A stretch of DNA of 64,000 bases from Pantoea sp. Ap-967 (GCF_011752565.1 NZ_VWXK01000003.1:186001-250000), one strand, 5' to 3'; shown: positions 1 to 10,375, counted from the first letter of the stretch. A program made the numbers and translations. Notes: generated from the sequence alone by a model not told the origin.

Positions 1-2137
1 AACCCGGCCTCGCGCATCGCCTACAACATCGACTCGGAACTGGCCCTGGAGCTGACCCGCGGCCTGCTGCAATCCCCAGCCATCGTTCGCGCCCAGCTGA
101 TCGACAACAACGAAACCGTGCTGGCCGATGTACAGCGCCCGCCCCTGCAAGACCGCTACCGCCCCTTGAGCGATTTCCTGTTCGGTGAGCAGCGCCAGTT
201 CAAGGAACGCCTGTACCTCACCCACATGCCCGAGGAATACCTGGGCACCCTGTACCTGGACGTCGACACCTACGCCTTTGGCAGCCGCTTCCTCGACCGC
301 GCCGGCATCACCCTGCTCAACGGTTTCGCCCGCAGCCTGGTGCTCACCGGCATCCTCCTGGCGTTGTTCCACATGCTGCTGACCAAGCCACTGGTGACAG
401 TGATCAGCGCCCTCACCAGCCGCGACCCGCGCCAGCCCGGGCAAACCCGGGTGAACTGCCCGCCGGGGCACGAACTGGACGAGATCGGCGTGCTGGTGAA
501 GGTGGCCAACCAGCAGTTCGTCAGCATGTCGACCGAAATCCAGCAGCGGCGCACCGCGGAAAACCGCCTGACCCAGTACCTCAACGAGCTGGAAGACATC
601 GTTTCGGCGCGCACCGACGAGCTCAAGGCCAGCAACAGCCGCCTGAGCCAGTCCAACCAGGAACTGGACGATGCCCGCCAGCGCGCCCTGGACATGGCCC
701 AGGCGCGGGCGGCCTTCCTGGCCAACATGAGCCACGAAATCCGCACGCCGCTCAATGGCATGCTCGGCATGATCGCCCTGGCCCTGGACAGCCCGCTGGC
801 CGGCGAGCAACGCCAGCAACTGGCAATCGCCCACGACTCGGGCAAGGTGCTGGTGGAACTGCTCAACGATATCCTCGACCTGTCCAAGTTCGACGCCGGC
901 CAGCTGGAGCTGGAGCGCATTCCGTTCGACCTCGGCGCCATGGTCGAAGACACCGCCAACCTGCTGTCGCAAAATGCCGCCCAGGGGGTGGAACTGACCT
1001 GCCTGGTGGCTGCCGACTTCCCAAGCTCGGTACTGGGCGACCCCACGCGGGTGCGCCAGGTCATCAGCAACTTGCTGTCCAACGCCTTGAAGTTCACCCG
1101 TGTTGGCCGCGTTGACGTGCGCCTGTCGACCATCGTTGGCGGCGTGCGCCTGGAAGTGCGCGACACCGGCATCGGCATTCCCGAGGACGCCCAGGCGCGC
1201 ATCTTCCAGCCCTTCACCCAGGCCGGTGCCGGCATCACCCGCCAGTATGGCGGCACCGGCCTGGGCCTGGCCCTGACGCGCAACTTGTGCAAGGCCATGC
1301 ACGGCCACCTGAACATTCAGTCGCAGCCAGGCGCAGGCAGCCGCTTTGCCGCCGACCTGCCGCTGGCCACCCACACCGAGGCGGTGGCCCCTGCGCCGCT
1401 ACAGGGCCGGGTGGCAGCCCTGAGCACGGCCGGCAGCGGCTTGAGCGAGCTGCTGCAAGGCCTGCTGCCCGGCTGGGGGCTGAGCTACCAGCGCCACGAC
1501 GACCCCGCCGCGCTGCCCCAGGCCACCCCCGACCTGCTGATTACCGACGACCTGGAGCACCTGTTCCAGCTGCGCCCGGCGCTGAAGGTGCCGATTCTGC
1601 TGGTGACCGCCTACGGCAACTTCCTGCCCAGCGAGCAGTCGGCGCAACTGGCGCCGCTGCACCAGCTGGCCCGCCCACTGGCGCGCAATGCCCTGTACCA
1701 AACCCTGCGCCGCACCCTGCAGGGGCATGCGCCCGAGCACCCGCTGGCCACCCCGCAACTGACCGCCGCCGAGGGCCGGGCGCGCATTCTGCTGGTGGAG
1801 GACAACCCGGTGAACCAGCTGGTGGCCAAGGGCATGCTGGCCAAGCTCGGCTGCCAGGTGCAGGTCGCCACCCAGGGCGTCGAGGCCCTGGAATGGCTGG
1901 AACAGGAAGACTTCGACCTGGTGCTGATGGACTGCAACATGCCAGTGATGGATGGCTACGAGGCCAGCCGGCGCATCCGCCAGAGCGGGCGCTGGACCGA
2001 CCTGCCGATCGTTGCCCTCACCGCCAACGCCATGCCCGAGGAACGCGAGCGTTGCCGCGCCGCGGGCATGAACGACTACCTGGCCAAGCCGTTTCGCCGC
2101 GAGGAGTTGCTGGCGCTGATCGACCATTGGGTGCCGG

Positions 2138-2148
<11 letters not shown>
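1..2148 (+). CDS. Hybrid sensor histidine kinase/response regulator (5' end outside window)
   Basis: Two-component signalling protein of the inner membrane; the signal is unknown. The frame is open from base 1, so the N-terminus lies outside the window. In order it has the end of a periplasmic sensor region, one membrane helix (about bases 300-390), a HAMP-like linker, a coiled coil, and a HisKA domain with the H-box NMSHEIRTPLNG (phospho-His codon 733-735). The HATPase follows with N-, G1- (DTGIGIP) and G2-type (GGTGLGL) boxes, then a C-terminal receiver with phospho-Asp codon 1930-1932 in LMDCNMP and conserved Lys at 2086-2088. There is no HPt domain, so an external HPt or direct output is inferred. 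Its 3' end overlaps convergent gpx by 11 bp. Confidence 0.93.
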
Positions 2149-2626
<478 letters not shown>

Positions 2627-2628
2627 GC

Positions 2629-3030
2629 TCAGGCTCCGTCGCGGGGTTGGAAGTCCAGGCACACCGAGTTGATGCAGTAGCGCAGGCCGGTGGGCGGCGG
2701 GCCGTCGGGGAACACGTGGCCCAGGTGGGCGTCGCACTGGGCGCAGGTGACCTCGGTGCGGATCATGCCGTGGGAGGTATCGCGGATCTCGACCATGGCG
2801 CTGGCCTCGATGGGGGCATAGAAGCTCGGCCAGCCGCAGCCGGAGTCGAACTTGGTGTGCGAGTCGAACAGCGCCAGGCCACAGCAGATGCAGGTGTACA
2901 CGCCGGCGCGGCGCTCGCTGTTGTACTTGCCGCTGAACGGCCGTTCGGTGCCCTTCAGGCGGCACACTTGATACTGGGCGGGGTCGAGCATTTCACGCCA
3001 CTGGTCAAGCGTCTTTTCAATCTTTTGCAT
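2629..3030 (-). CDS. msrB: Peptide-methionine (R)-S-oxide reductase MsrB
   Basis: Repairs methionine-R-sulfoxide in oxidised proteins. The 133-aa protein is a complete SelR domain. Two CxxC pairs (Cys47/Cys50 and Cys96/Cys99) form the structural zinc site, GCGWPSF (65-70) is the substrate pocket, and Cys119 in RYCINS is the catalytic residue in place of selenocysteine. It is first in a two-gene unit with gpx (2-bp gap). The promoter must lie in the 168 bp shared with divergent alaA. Confidence 0.96.
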   Translation of the reverse strand: MQKIEKTLDQWREMLDPAQYQVCRLKGTERPFSGKYNSERRAGVYTCICCGLALFDSHTKFDSGCGWPSFYAPIEASAMVEIRDTSHGMIRTEVTCAQCDAHLGHVFPDGPPPTGLRYCINSVCLDFQPRDGA

Positions 3031-3198
3031 GGGGGAACCTCGGCAGGCTGAATTTCACCTCGCGCCGTCTTTTCCCTGGCGCGGGTGGCACGTATATTAG
3101 TTGGCTTCGTGTGCAAGGCCTCCAGTCTGGCACCCGCGCCTCGCCCTTTCAAACCTTTCGACGGCGGCGCGCCGCGTATTCTCAATCGGGATCACATC

Positions 3199-4410
3199 AT
3201 GCAGTTCAGCAAATCGAACAAGCTCGCCAATGTCTGCTACGACATTCGCGGCCCGGTGCTCAAGCACGCCAAACGCCTGGAAGAGGAAGGCCACCGCATC
3301 CTCAAGCTGAACATCGGCAACCCGGCGCCCTTTGGCTTCGAGGCGCCGGACGAAATTCTCCAGGATGTGATCCGCAACCTGCCGACCGCCCAGGGCTACA
3401 GCGACTCCAAGGGCCTGTTCAGCGCGCGCAAGGCGGTGATGCAGTACTGCCAGCAGAAGGAAATCGAAGGCGTCACCATCGAGGACATCTACCTTGGCAA
3501 CGGCGTGTCCGAGCTGATCGTGATGTCGATGCAGGCGCTGCTCAACAATGGCGACGAGGTGCTGATTCCAGCGCCCGACTACCCACTGTGGACCGCCGCC
3601 GTGAGCCTGGCCGGCGGCAAGCCGGTGCACTACCTGTGCGACGAGCAGGCCGACTGGTTCCCTGACCTTGCCGACATCAAGGCCAAGATCACCCCGAACA
3701 CCAAGGCCCTGGTAATCATCAACCCGAACAACCCAACGGGCGCGGTGTACTCCAAGGAGCTGCTGCTGGGCATGCTGGAGCTTGCGCGCCAGCACAACCT
3801 GGTGGTGTTCTCCGACGAGATCTACGACAAGATCCTCTACGACGAAGCCGTGCACATCAGCACCGCCTCGCTGGCCCCAGACCTGCTGTGCCTGACCTTC
3901 AACGGCCTGTCCAAGTCGTACCGGGTGGCGGGCTTCCGTTCCGGCTGGCTGATTATCTCCGGGCCCAAGCACCACGCGCAGAGCTACATCGAAGGCATCG
4001 ACATGCTGGCCAACATGCGCCTGTGCGCCAACGTGCCGGCCCAGCATGCGATTCAAACGGCGCTGGGTGGCTACCAGAGCATCAACGACCTGGTGCTGCC
4101 GCCAGGGCGCCTGCTGGAGCAGCGCAACCGCACCTATGAGCTGCTGAACGATATTCCTGGCGTCAGCTGCGTGAAGCCGATGGGCGCGCTGTATGCGTTC
4201 CCACGGATCGACCCGAAAGTGTGCCCGATTCTCAACGACGAGAAATTCGCCCTCGACCTGCTGCTGTCGGAAAAGCTGCTGATCGTGCAGGGCACGGCGT
4301 TCAACTGGCCGTGGCCAGACCACTTCCGCGTGGTGACCTTGCCACGGGTGGATGACCTGGAAGCGGCGATTGGGCGGATTGGCAATTTCCTGCGTACCTA
4401 TTCGCAGTAA
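3199..4410 (+). CDS. alaA: Pyridoxal-phosphate aminotransferase, alanine type (AlaA)
   Basis: Class I/II aminotransferase of 403 aa, close in length and motifs to AlaA, which interconverts pyruvate/glutamate and alanine/2-oxoglutarate. The PLP lysine is Lys239 in NGLSKSYRVAGFRSGW; the cofactor-binding Asn and Asp/Tyr are in NPNNPTGAVY and FSDEIYDKILYD. The chosen ATG begins MQFSKSNKLANV; the frame stays open 114 bp upstream but that stretch does not look like family sequence. It is transcribed divergently from msrB. Substrate assignment is by family resemblance. Confidence 0.93.
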   Translation: MQFSKSNKLANVCYDIRGPVLKHAKRLEEEGHRILKLNIGNPAPFGFEAPDEILQDVIRNLPTAQGYSDSKGLFSARKAVMQYCQQKEIEGVTIEDIYLGNGVSELIVMSMQALLNNGDEVLIPAPDYPLWTAAVSLAGGKPVHYLCDEQADWFPDLADIKAKITPNTKALVIINPNNPTGAVYSKELLLGMLELARQHNLVVFSDEIYDKILYDEAVHISTASLAPDLLCLTFNGLSKSYRVAGFRSGWLIISGPKHHAQSYIEGIDMLANMRLCANVPAQHAIQTALGGYQSINDLVLPPGRLLEQRNRTYELLNDIPGVSCVKPMGALYAFPRIDPKVCPILNDEKFALDLLLSEKLLIVQGTAFNWPWPDHFRVVTLPRVDDLEAAIGRIGNFLRTYSQ

Positions 4411-4446
4411 GGTTCGACGGGGGATTTGCGGGGGCGTCGAGATCGC

Positions 4447-4561
4447 GCGCCGCCCGCGCGGCGCTTCGCGAGCTTTGCTCGCTCCTACGCCACAGGTGAA
4501 ACCCTAGGTGAAACCCTGGTAGGAGCGAGCGCAGCTCGCGATGCGCCGCACTGCGGCGCCC
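4447..4561. repeat. Inverted pair of REP-B units with flanking hairpins
   Basis: Two REP-B cores (about 4467-4488 and 4519-4541) face each other, each backed by a GCGCCGC/GCGGCGC hairpin. The spacer holds a short direct repeat (GTGAAACCCTAG/GTGAAACCCTGG). It fills most of the alaA-htpX gap. Confidence 0.85.
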
Positions 4562-4657
4562 CTTCACCAATTCTTACATCCTGCAACGCTCTATCCCACA
4601 GCCCCCGCACCATCCTCTGCCATACTGCGCCGTACACAGTTTGTAATAGTCGCCCGA

Positions 4658-4686
4658 TTGAATCGGCGCGGCCGGCACCTTATATA
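4658..4686 (+). promoter_or_regulatory. Predicted sigma-70 promoter of htpX
   Basis: TTGAAT (4658-4663) and TATATA (4681-4686) are separated by exactly 17 bp, 46 bp upstream of the htpX ATG. This is a good housekeeping promoter by inspection. No clear heat-shock sigma element is seen in its place. Confidence 0.65.
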
Positions 4687-4731
4687 CCCCGCAGTAAGCA
4701 ATGACTCATCCGTCAGGAGAACGTAACAACC

Positions 4732-5619
4732 ATGATGCGCATTCTGTTGTTTGTAGCCACCAACCTCGCGGTGGTGCTGGTTGCAAGCATTACCCTGAGC
4801 CTGTTCGGTTTCAACGGGTTCATGGCCGCCAACGGGGTTGACCTGAACCTCAGCAGCCTGCTGGTGTTCTGCGCCGTGTTCGGCTTTGCCGGCTCCCTGG
4901 TTTCGCTGTTCATCTCCAAGTGGATGGCGAAGATGTCCACCGGCACCCAGATCATCACCCAGCCGCGCACCCGCCACGAGCAGTGGCTGTTGCAAACGGT
5001 GGAGGAGCTGTCGCGCGAGGCCGGCATCAAGATGCCCGAGGTGGGTATTTTCCCGGCCTACGAGGCCAACGCCTTCGCCACCGGCTGGAACCGCAACGAC
5101 GCCCTGGTGGCCGTGTCCCAGGGCCTTCTGGAGCGCTTCTCGCCCGATGAAGTGCGCGCCGTGCTGGCCCACGAGATCGGCCACGTGGCCAATGGCGACA
5201 TGGTCACCCTGGCGCTGGTGCAGGGCGTGGTGAACACCTTCGTGATGTTCTTCGCCCGCATCATCGGCAACTTCGTCGACAAGGTGATTTTCAAGAACGA
5301 GGAAGGCCAGGGCATCGCCTACTACGTGGCCACCATCGTTGCCGAGCTGATTTTGGGCATTCTGGCCAGCATGATCGTCATGTGGTTCTCCCGCCGCCGC
5401 GAATACCGCGCCGACGAAGCCGGCGCCCAGCTGGCCGGCACCGCCGCCATGATCGGCGCCCTGCAGCGCCTGCGCGTCGAGCAAGGCCTGCCGGTGCACA
5501 TGCCGGACACCATGAAGGCCTTCGGCATCAACGGTGGCCTCAAGCACGGCCTGGCCGGCCTGCTGATGAGCCACCCGCCGCTGGAAGAGCGCATCGAGGC
5601 CCTGCGCCGCCGCGGTTGA
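4732..5619 (+). CDS. htpX: Membrane zinc metalloprotease HtpX
   Basis: M48B protease of the inner membrane that degrades misfolded membrane proteins and overlaps FtsH in function. The 295 aa hold four hydrophobic segments (about 4-26, 38-60, 155-180, 190-215). Zinc ligands are His147 and His151 in HEIGH, with Glu148 catalytic, and Glu229 in YRADEAGA. The ATG follows a CAGGAGAACG ribosome site and a clear promoter. Length and motif order are typical of Pseudomonas HtpX. Confidence 0.97.
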   Translation: MMRILLFVATNLAVVLVASITLSLFGFNGFMAANGVDLNLSSLLVFCAVFGFAGSLVSLFISKWMAKMSTGTQIITQPRTRHEQWLLQTVEELSREAGIKMPEVGIFPAYEANAFATGWNRNDALVAVSQGLLERFSPDEVRAVLAHEIGHVANGDMVTLALVQGVVNTFVMFFARIIGNFVDKVIFKNEEGQGIAYYVATIVAELILGILASMIVMWFSRRREYRADEAGAQLAGTAAMIGALQRLRVEQGLPVHMPDTMKAFGINGGLKHGLAGLLMSHPPLEERIEALRRRG

Positions 5620-5632
5620 TTCACCCGCCCCG

Positions 5633-5702
5633 TTCGCGGGGCAACCCCGCCCCTACAAAAAACACCCCCTTTTGTTTGTAGGAGCGGGCTTGCCCCGCGA
5701 AA
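5633..5702. repeat. Inverted pair of REP-A elements
   Basis: Two REP-A cores (5633-5656 and about 5678-5702) in opposite orientation, between the converging htpX and tpm genes. The left arm has lost a few bases of the consensus. Confidence 0.88.
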
Positions 5703-5727
5703 AGGCCGGCACAGGCCACCCCCCCAC

Positions 5728-6378
5728 TCAAAACGCTACGAGATACACCCGCTCCAACACACTGGCCACCCCAGCCTGCAGAAATTTCGGGCTCTCGTCG
5801 ATCACTTCCCGCTCTTCCAGCCGCTGCACCAGCCCCCCGGCATACCCCGCACGCACCTCATCATCCGACACCGAGAACGGCGGCCCATCGACCAACTGCT
5901 GGTCGTAAACCATGGTCAGCAACACCCCCTTGCACCCCGCCGGCAACACCTTGGCCAAATGCGCCATGTAGCGCCCACGCATCTCCAGCGGCAAGGCAAT
6001 CACCGCCGCCCGGTCATACAGCCCCTGGCAATCGGCAAGGTCTTCGGCCCGCAGGGCAAAGAAATCGCCGCACCAAACCTCGATAGCGCCACTGCGCCAC
6101 ACCTCGAACGCCCCCTGCTGCGCCACCTCAGGCTGCAGCCCCTGCTCACGGAAAAAGTCTTCCACCGCGAGGCGCGACAGCTCCACCCCCACCACCCGAT
6201 GCCCCTGCTCCGCCAGCCAGGCCATGTCCAGGCTCTTGCCGCACAGTGGCACCAGCACGCGGCTGCCCGCCGCCAGCCCCAGGGTGGGCCAATGCGCCTG
6301 CAGGAAAGGGTTTACGTCCGTGCGGTGAAAACCGATCTGGTTGTTGGCCCAACGCTTTTGCCAGAACGCAGCTTCCAT
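5728..6378 (-). CDS. tpm: Thiopurine S-methyltransferase
   Basis: SAM-dependent methyltransferase of the TPMT family, 216 aa. In bacteria it is linked to methylation of selenite/tellurite and thiol compounds. The N-terminal WxxRW/NQIGFH segment (5-18) and the SAM motif VLVPLCGKSLDM (41-52), followed by VVGVELS, are the TPMT signature. It is divergent from the dioxygenase gene, sharing 102 bp of promoter region. The physiological substrate cannot be told from sequence. Confidence 0.94.
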   Translation of the reverse strand: MEAAFWQKRWANNQIGFHRTDVNPFLQAHWPTLGLAAGSRVLVPLCGKSLDMAWLAEQGHRVVGVELSRLAVEDFFREQGLQPEVAQQGAFEVWRSGAIEVWCGDFFALRAEDLADCQGLYDRAAVIALPLEMRGRYMAHLAKVLPAGCKGVLLTMVYDQQLVDGPPFSVSDDEVRAGYAGGLVQRLEEREVIDESPKFLQAGVASVLERVYLVAF

Positions 6379-6480
6379 GGTTACTCCTGATTTTTAGATA
6401 GGTTTAGGGGAAAACTTGGTTTGGATTTCGATGTTTAGTTGGCCGAAGATGATGACATCTTAAACCTCAGGACCCCAACC

Positions 6481-7248
6481 ATGTTGCCCAGCCTGTTCAT
6501 TTCCCACGGTTCCCCCATGCTCGCCCTGCAGCCCGGCGCCAGCGGGCCGGCCCTGGCCGCCCTGGCCCGCGCCCTGCCCCGGCCCAAGGCGGTGGTGGTG
6601 GTGTCGGCGCACTGGGAAAGCCGTGAGCTGCTGGTAACCGGCAGCGCCCACCCTGAAACCTGGCACGACTTCCATGGCTTCCCGCCGGCGCTGTATGCCG
6701 TGCAGTACCCGGCGCCGGGCGAGCCTGCACTGGCTGGGCAGGTCAGCGAGCTGCTGAACGCGGCCGGCCTGCCTGCGCGCCTGGATGCGCAGCGGCCATT
6801 CGACCATGGCGCCTGGGTGCCGCTCTCGCTGATGTACCCGCAGGCGGATATTCCGCTGATTCAGGTATCCTTGCCCAGCCAGGCAGGGCCGGCGCTGCAG
6901 GTCAAGGTTGGCCAGGCGCTGGCGGGGTTGCGCAGTGAAGGCATTCTGCTGGTGGGCTCGGGGAGCATTACCCACAACCTGGGTGAATTGGACTGGCATG
7001 CCGGGCCAGAGGTGATCGAGCCTTGGGCGTTGGCGTTTCGGGACTGGGTGGTGCAGCGGCTGCAAGCGGATGACCAGGCGGCCTTGCTGGATTACCGGAA
7101 ACAGGCGCCGTTTGCAGTGCGCAACCACCCCAGTGATGAGCATTTGCTGCCGTTGTACTTTGCCTTGGGGGCTGGGGGGCGGTTTGGCGTGGTGCATCAG
7201 GGGTTTACCCTGGGGGCGCTGGGGATGGACATTTATCGGTTCGGCTGA
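6481..7248 (+). CDS. ygiD: DODA-type extradiol ring-opening dioxygenase (YgiD-like)
   Basis: LigB-superfamily zinc/iron enzyme of 255 aa. The E. coli YgiD relative opens the ring of L-DOPA. The candidate metal and catalytic histidines lie in ISHGSPM (His9), FDHGAWVP and GSGSITHN, in the usual order. The start begins MLPSLFISHG, placing the first ligand His at residue 9 as in the family; an in-frame codon 42 bp upstream adds sequence unlike family members. The natural substrate is unproven. Confidence 0.88.
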   Translation: MLPSLFISHGSPMLALQPGASGPALAALARALPRPKAVVVVSAHWESRELLVTGSAHPETWHDFHGFPPALYAVQYPAPGEPALAGQVSELLNAAGLPARLDAQRPFDHGAWVPLSLMYPQADIPLIQVSLPSQAGPALQVKVGQALAGLRSEGILLVGSGSITHNLGELDWHAGPEVIEPWALAFRDWVVQRLQADDQAALLDYRKQAPFAVRNHPSDEHLLPLYFALGAGGRFGVVHQGFTLGALGMDIYRFG

Positions 7249-7256
7249 AGATCGCT

Positions 7257-7280
7257 ATCGCGAGCTGCGCTCGCTCCTAC
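7257..7280. repeat. Single REP-B element
   Basis: One REP-B core (ATCGCGAGCTGCGC then TCGCTCCTAC) directly after the YgiD-like gene and before the shared terminator. Confidence 0.8.
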
Positions 7281-7304
7281 CAGGGCGGTGGCGTTTTCAT
7301 TGGC

Positions 7305-7341
7305 AAAAAAAAATCCCCGACCTAGGCCGGGGATTTTTTTA
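7305..7341. terminator. Bidirectional intrinsic terminator
   Basis: A GC-rich stem (ATCCCCG/CGGGGAT) is flanked by nine A on the left and seven T on the right. It can therefore end both the plus-strand dioxygenase and the minus-strand helicase transcripts. Confidence 0.88.
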
Positions 7342-7352
7342 TTGCGTCAGGA

Positions 7353-9032
7353 TCAATCTTCGCGGTAACGGCGCAGCTTCAGCTGCTTGCCGGCAACGCG
7401 GGTGTCCTTCAGCTTGGTCAGCAGACGCTCCAGGCCATCTTCCGGCAGCTCGATCAGGCTGAAGCTGTCGCGCACCTGGATGCGGCCGATGGCGTCGCGG
7501 GCCAGGCCGCCTTCGTTGAGGATCGCGCCCAGCAGGTTCTTGGCGGCGATGCCGTCACGGGCACCCAGGGCAGTACGGCAACGCACGCGGCCTTCGGCCA
7601 GCGGCAGTGGTGCACGACGCTCGCGCTCACCACGGTCACCACGGTCGCTGCGCTCACCGCGCTCGGTACGCTCGCCACGTGGGGCGAAGCTTGGTACCAG
7701 CGGTTGCTCGCGTTCAACGGTGGCCAGGTCCAGCGCTTGGCCGTTGGTGGCCTTGCGCAGCAGGGCCGAAGCCAGGGCACGGGCGCTGCAGCCCAGGTCA
7801 GCGGTCAGGCGGTCGAACAGCTCGCCATGGGTGGCTTCTGCTTCGGCCACCAGCGGCGCCAGGCTGTTGGTCAGCTTCTTGATGCGGGCGTCCAGCACGG
7901 CCTGGGCGTTCGGCAGGCGGGCTTCGGCCACTTTCTGGCCGGTAACGCGCTCGATCACCTGCAGCATGCGGCGCTCACGCGGGGTGACCAGCAGCAGCGC
8001 ACGGCCATCGCGACCGGCACGGCCGGTACGGCCGATACGGTGAACGTAGGACTCTGGGTCGTACGGCATGTCGACGTTGAACACGTGGGTGATGCGCGGT
8101 ACGTCCAGGCCACGGGCAGCGACGTCGGTGGCGACGACGATGTCCAGGCGGCCATCCTTGAGCGAGTCGATGACGCGCTCACGCTGGTTCTGGGCGATGT
8201 CGCCGTTCAGCGCGGCAGCCTTGTAGCCCTTGGCTTCCAGCGCGGCGGCCAGGTCCAGGGTGGCTTGCTTGGTACGCACGAAGGCGATCAGCGCGTCGAA
8301 CTCTTCCACTTCCAGCAGGCGCAGCACAGCCGGGATCTTCTGGTCGGCGTGCACCATCAGGTGCGCCTGGTCGATCGCGGTAACGGTCTGGGTCTTGCTC
8401 TGGATCTTGACGTGCTTGGGCTCGCGCAGGTGGCGTTCGGCGATCGAGCGGATCGACGACGGCAGGGTCGCGGAGAACAGCACGGTCTGGCGGCTGGCCG
8501 GGATGGCATCGAAGATCACTTCGAGGTCGTCCATGAAGCCCAGCTTGAGCATTTCGTCGGCTTCGTCCAGCACCAGGTACTGCACGGTGGACAGGACTTT
8601 TTCGTCACGACGCAGGTGGTCGCACAGGCGGCCCGGGGTAGCGACGACGATTTGCGCGCCGTTGCGGATGGCACGCAGCTGCGGGCCCATCGGGGCACCG
8701 CCGTACACGGCCACGACGTTCACGCCCGGCATCTGCTTGGCGTAGGTTTCGAAAGCGGTAGCAACTTGCAGCGCCAACTCACGGGTTGGCGCCAGGATCA
8801 GGGCTTGCGGTTCGCGCTTGCTCACATCGATCTTGTTGAGGATCGGCAGGGCGAAGGCAGCGGTCTTGCCGGTGCCAGTCTGCGCCTGGCCGATCATGTC
8901 GTGACCGGCGAGGATGATCGGGATCGATTGTTGCTGAATGGCCGACGGCTCTTCATAGCCGGTAGCCAGGACGGCAGCAACAATGTTCGGGTTCAGATCG
9001 AGAGCGGCGAAGCCGCCGGTTTCCTGGGTCAT
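7353..9032 (-). CDS. deaD: DEAD-box RNA helicase (DeaD/CsdA-like)
   Basis: ATP-dependent RNA helicase of 559 aa for ribosome assembly and mRNA unwinding, often cold-related. Visible motifs: Q-motif region near 30, Walker A AQTGTGKT (50-57), PTRELALQ, DEAD within VLDEADEML, SAT, ARGLDVP and HRIGRTGRAG. A low-complexity Glu/Arg/Gly/Asp linker follows, then a DbpA-type RNA-binding domain in the last 80 residues. The ATG starts MTQETGGFAALDLN; an upstream in-frame start adds 25 residues with no family look. A long structured leader precedes it. Confidence 0.95.
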   Translation of the reverse strand: MTQETGGFAALDLNPNIVAAVLATGYEEPSAIQQQSIPIILAGHDMIGQAQTGTGKTAAFALPILNKIDVSKREPQALILAPTRELALQVATAFETYAKQMPGVNVVAVYGGAPMGPQLRAIRNGAQIVVATPGRLCDHLRRDEKVLSTVQYLVLDEADEMLKLGFMDDLEVIFDAIPASRQTVLFSATLPSSIRSIAERHLREPKHVKIQSKTQTVTAIDQAHLMVHADQKIPAVLRLLEVEEFDALIAFVRTKQATLDLAAALEAKGYKAAALNGDIAQNQRERVIDSLKDGRLDIVVATDVAARGLDVPRITHVFNVDMPYDPESYVHRIGRTGRAGRDGRALLLVTPRERRMLQVIERVTGQKVAEARLPNAQAVLDARIKKLTNSLAPLVAEAEATHGELFDRLTADLGCSARALASALLRKATNGQALDLATVEREQPLVPSFAPRGERTERGERSDRGDRGERERRAPLPLAEGRVRCRTALGARDGIAAKNLLGAILNEGGLARDAIGRIQVRDSFSLIELPEDGLERLLTKLKDTRVAGKQLKLRRYRED

Positions 9033-9243
9033 GGGTCTGCCTCTAGGTGCATCCGCAAAGACCCATGCTCCAAAGCTGCACATGCCTTGAAAGACCGGAA
9101 CGGTCACCCAGGCAGCTTTGGCGGCGGGGATTTGCGAAAACGATTGAAAAAGAATACGTGGGAAGGTCCGCCTAGCGGACGTGCAGCCGAAGCTGGACTC
9201 GGAGGATTTGCACCACCTGATTTTGAGGTCCGCTAAAAGACCG
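9033..9243 (-). other. Long structured 5' leader of the DEAD-box mRNA
   Basis: About 210 nt separate the inferred start of transcription near 9243 from the helicase ATG, with no gene in between. It holds a perfect short hairpin (GTCCGC-CTA-GCGGAC, about 9167-9181) and a neighbouring GCAGCCGAAGCTG hairpin. Long leaders are common in cold-induced helicase mRNAs; function here is inferred. Confidence 0.5.
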
Positions 9244-9249
9244 GCGCGT

Positions 9250-9255
9250 ACTATA
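9250..9255 (-). promoter_or_regulatory. Probable -10 element of the DEAD-box gene
   Basis: Read on the minus strand the hexamer is TATAGT, preceded by an AT-rich stretch. The -35 hexamer is weak, so only the -10 is called. It would give a leader of about 210 nt. Confidence 0.45.
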
Positions 9256-9365
9256 CCCGAATTAATGAGGGGGAGTGAGTAAATTTTTCTGGCCGCTTGG
9301 CCAGTATCGCGCCATCAACTGGCCAGGGCTGAATCGTTTTTCTGGAAGCCCGCAGTGCCGCCCCT

Positions 9366-9478
9366 GTAGGAGCGAGCGCAGCTCGCGATGGGCTGCAGAG
9401 CAGTCCCGGCGTGATGAGCCGCGAAGCTGAATCCCTGGGGCCGCTGCGCGCCCCATCGCGAGCTACGCTCGCTCCTAC
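9366..9478. repeat. 113-bp composite repeat module, copy 1
   Basis: Outer inverted REP-B arms enclose two different GC hairpins: a GGGCTGC/GCAGTCC arm and a GGGGC/GCCCC arm. It is in the opposite orientation to the copies at 20990 and 32368, with the same 113-bp length and a matching interior. It lies between the helicase leader and the spermidine-synthase-like gene. Confidence 0.9.
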
Positions 9479-9503
9479 CGAAGAGCGGCGCAGGCCCAGG
9501 CCT

Positions 9504-10259
9504 TCAGCTAGCCGGCCGAATCTCGCCAATCAGCCCATCCAGGCTATACCCCAACCGCGGCGCCAACGCCTCGGCCCGTGCGCGCAAGCCGTCCAGGTCC
9601 AGCGACTGCTCCAGGTCCGCCGGCACCAGCAGGATCACGTTGCCCTCCTTCACCGGCAATTCCCAGTAATGCCGGTGGTACAGCCCACGCAACAGCGCCG
9701 CCCCCAGCGGCTTGCCGTCATCGGTGGCCCACTGGTTTATCACCAGCCAGCCGCCAGGGTTGAGCTGCTGCTGGCAGCTTTCAAGGAAGTTCCACGCCAG
9801 GTGGCCAACCCCCGGCCCATGGTCGGTGTACAGGTCGACGAACAGCAGGTCGGCTTTTTCTGCCGTGGGCAGCAGCTCCAGGGCATCGCCAATGCGCACG
9901 TACAGCCGTGGGTCGTCATCCAGCCCCAGGTATTGCATGGCCAGGCGCGGCACGTTGGGGCGCAGCTCGATGGCCTCGATGTCGTCCAGCGGCAGGAATT
10001 TCATGCACGCCTGGGTCAGGGTGCCGGCGCCCAGGCCCAGGAACAGCGCACTTTCCGGCTGCGCATGGCACAGCGCACCCACCAGCATGGCGCGGGTGTA
10101 GTCGTACTCCAGCCAGCTGGGGTCGGCGGTGAACACGCAGCTCTGCTCGATGGCATCGCCGAACTCAAGGAAGCGGTAGTCGTCCACCTCGTACACGCTG
10201 ACCACGCCGAAGGCATCCTCGACCCGGGCCAACAGCTTCTCTTCCCGCTCCGTCGTCAT
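9504..10259 (-). CDS. Spermidine synthase-like methyltransferase-fold protein
   Basis: 251-aa Rossmann-fold protein of the spermidine/spermine synthase superfamily. [12 protein letters not shown] matches the nucleotide-binding loop, EAIELRP the acidic ribose-binding residue, GDALELLP and LLFVDLYTD the following core motifs. It is shorter than true SpeE and lacks the N-terminal beta-sheet domain needed for the tetramer, so polyamine synthesis should not be assumed. It is divergent from the DAHP synthase gene, with 116 bp between the starts. Confidence 0.85.
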   Translation of the reverse strand: MTTEREEKLLARVEDAFGVVSVYEVDDYRFLEFGDAIEQSCVFTADPSWLEYDYTRAMLVGALCHAQPESALFLGLGAGTLTQACMKFLPLDDIEAIELRPNVPRLAMQYLGLDDDPRLYVRIGDALELLPTAEKADLLFVDLYTDHGPGVGHLAWNFLESCQQQLNPGGWLVINQWATDDGKPLGAALLRGLYHRHYWELPVKEGNVILLVPADLEQSLDLDGLRARAEALAPRLGYSLDGLIGEIRPAS

Positions 10260-10375
10260 CTACCTGCCACTCACCCGCGCAAAAACGCGCATTGTCCGCC
10301 AACGCCCTGGATGCAACAAGCGCCGCGCCACTGCTACCATGGCAAACAGCCTATAACGAACCCTTCGAGCCCGTG

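Noticed and set aside
2627..2965. Upstream extension of the gpx frame through msrB
   Set aside because: It is out-of-frame sequence of msrB; the ATG at 2626 fits the family start.
4658..4686. Heat-shock (sigma-32) promoter for htpX
   Set aside because: A GATTGAA-like -35 exists, but the spacing to a CCCC element does not fit, whereas a sigma-70 promoter fits exactly.
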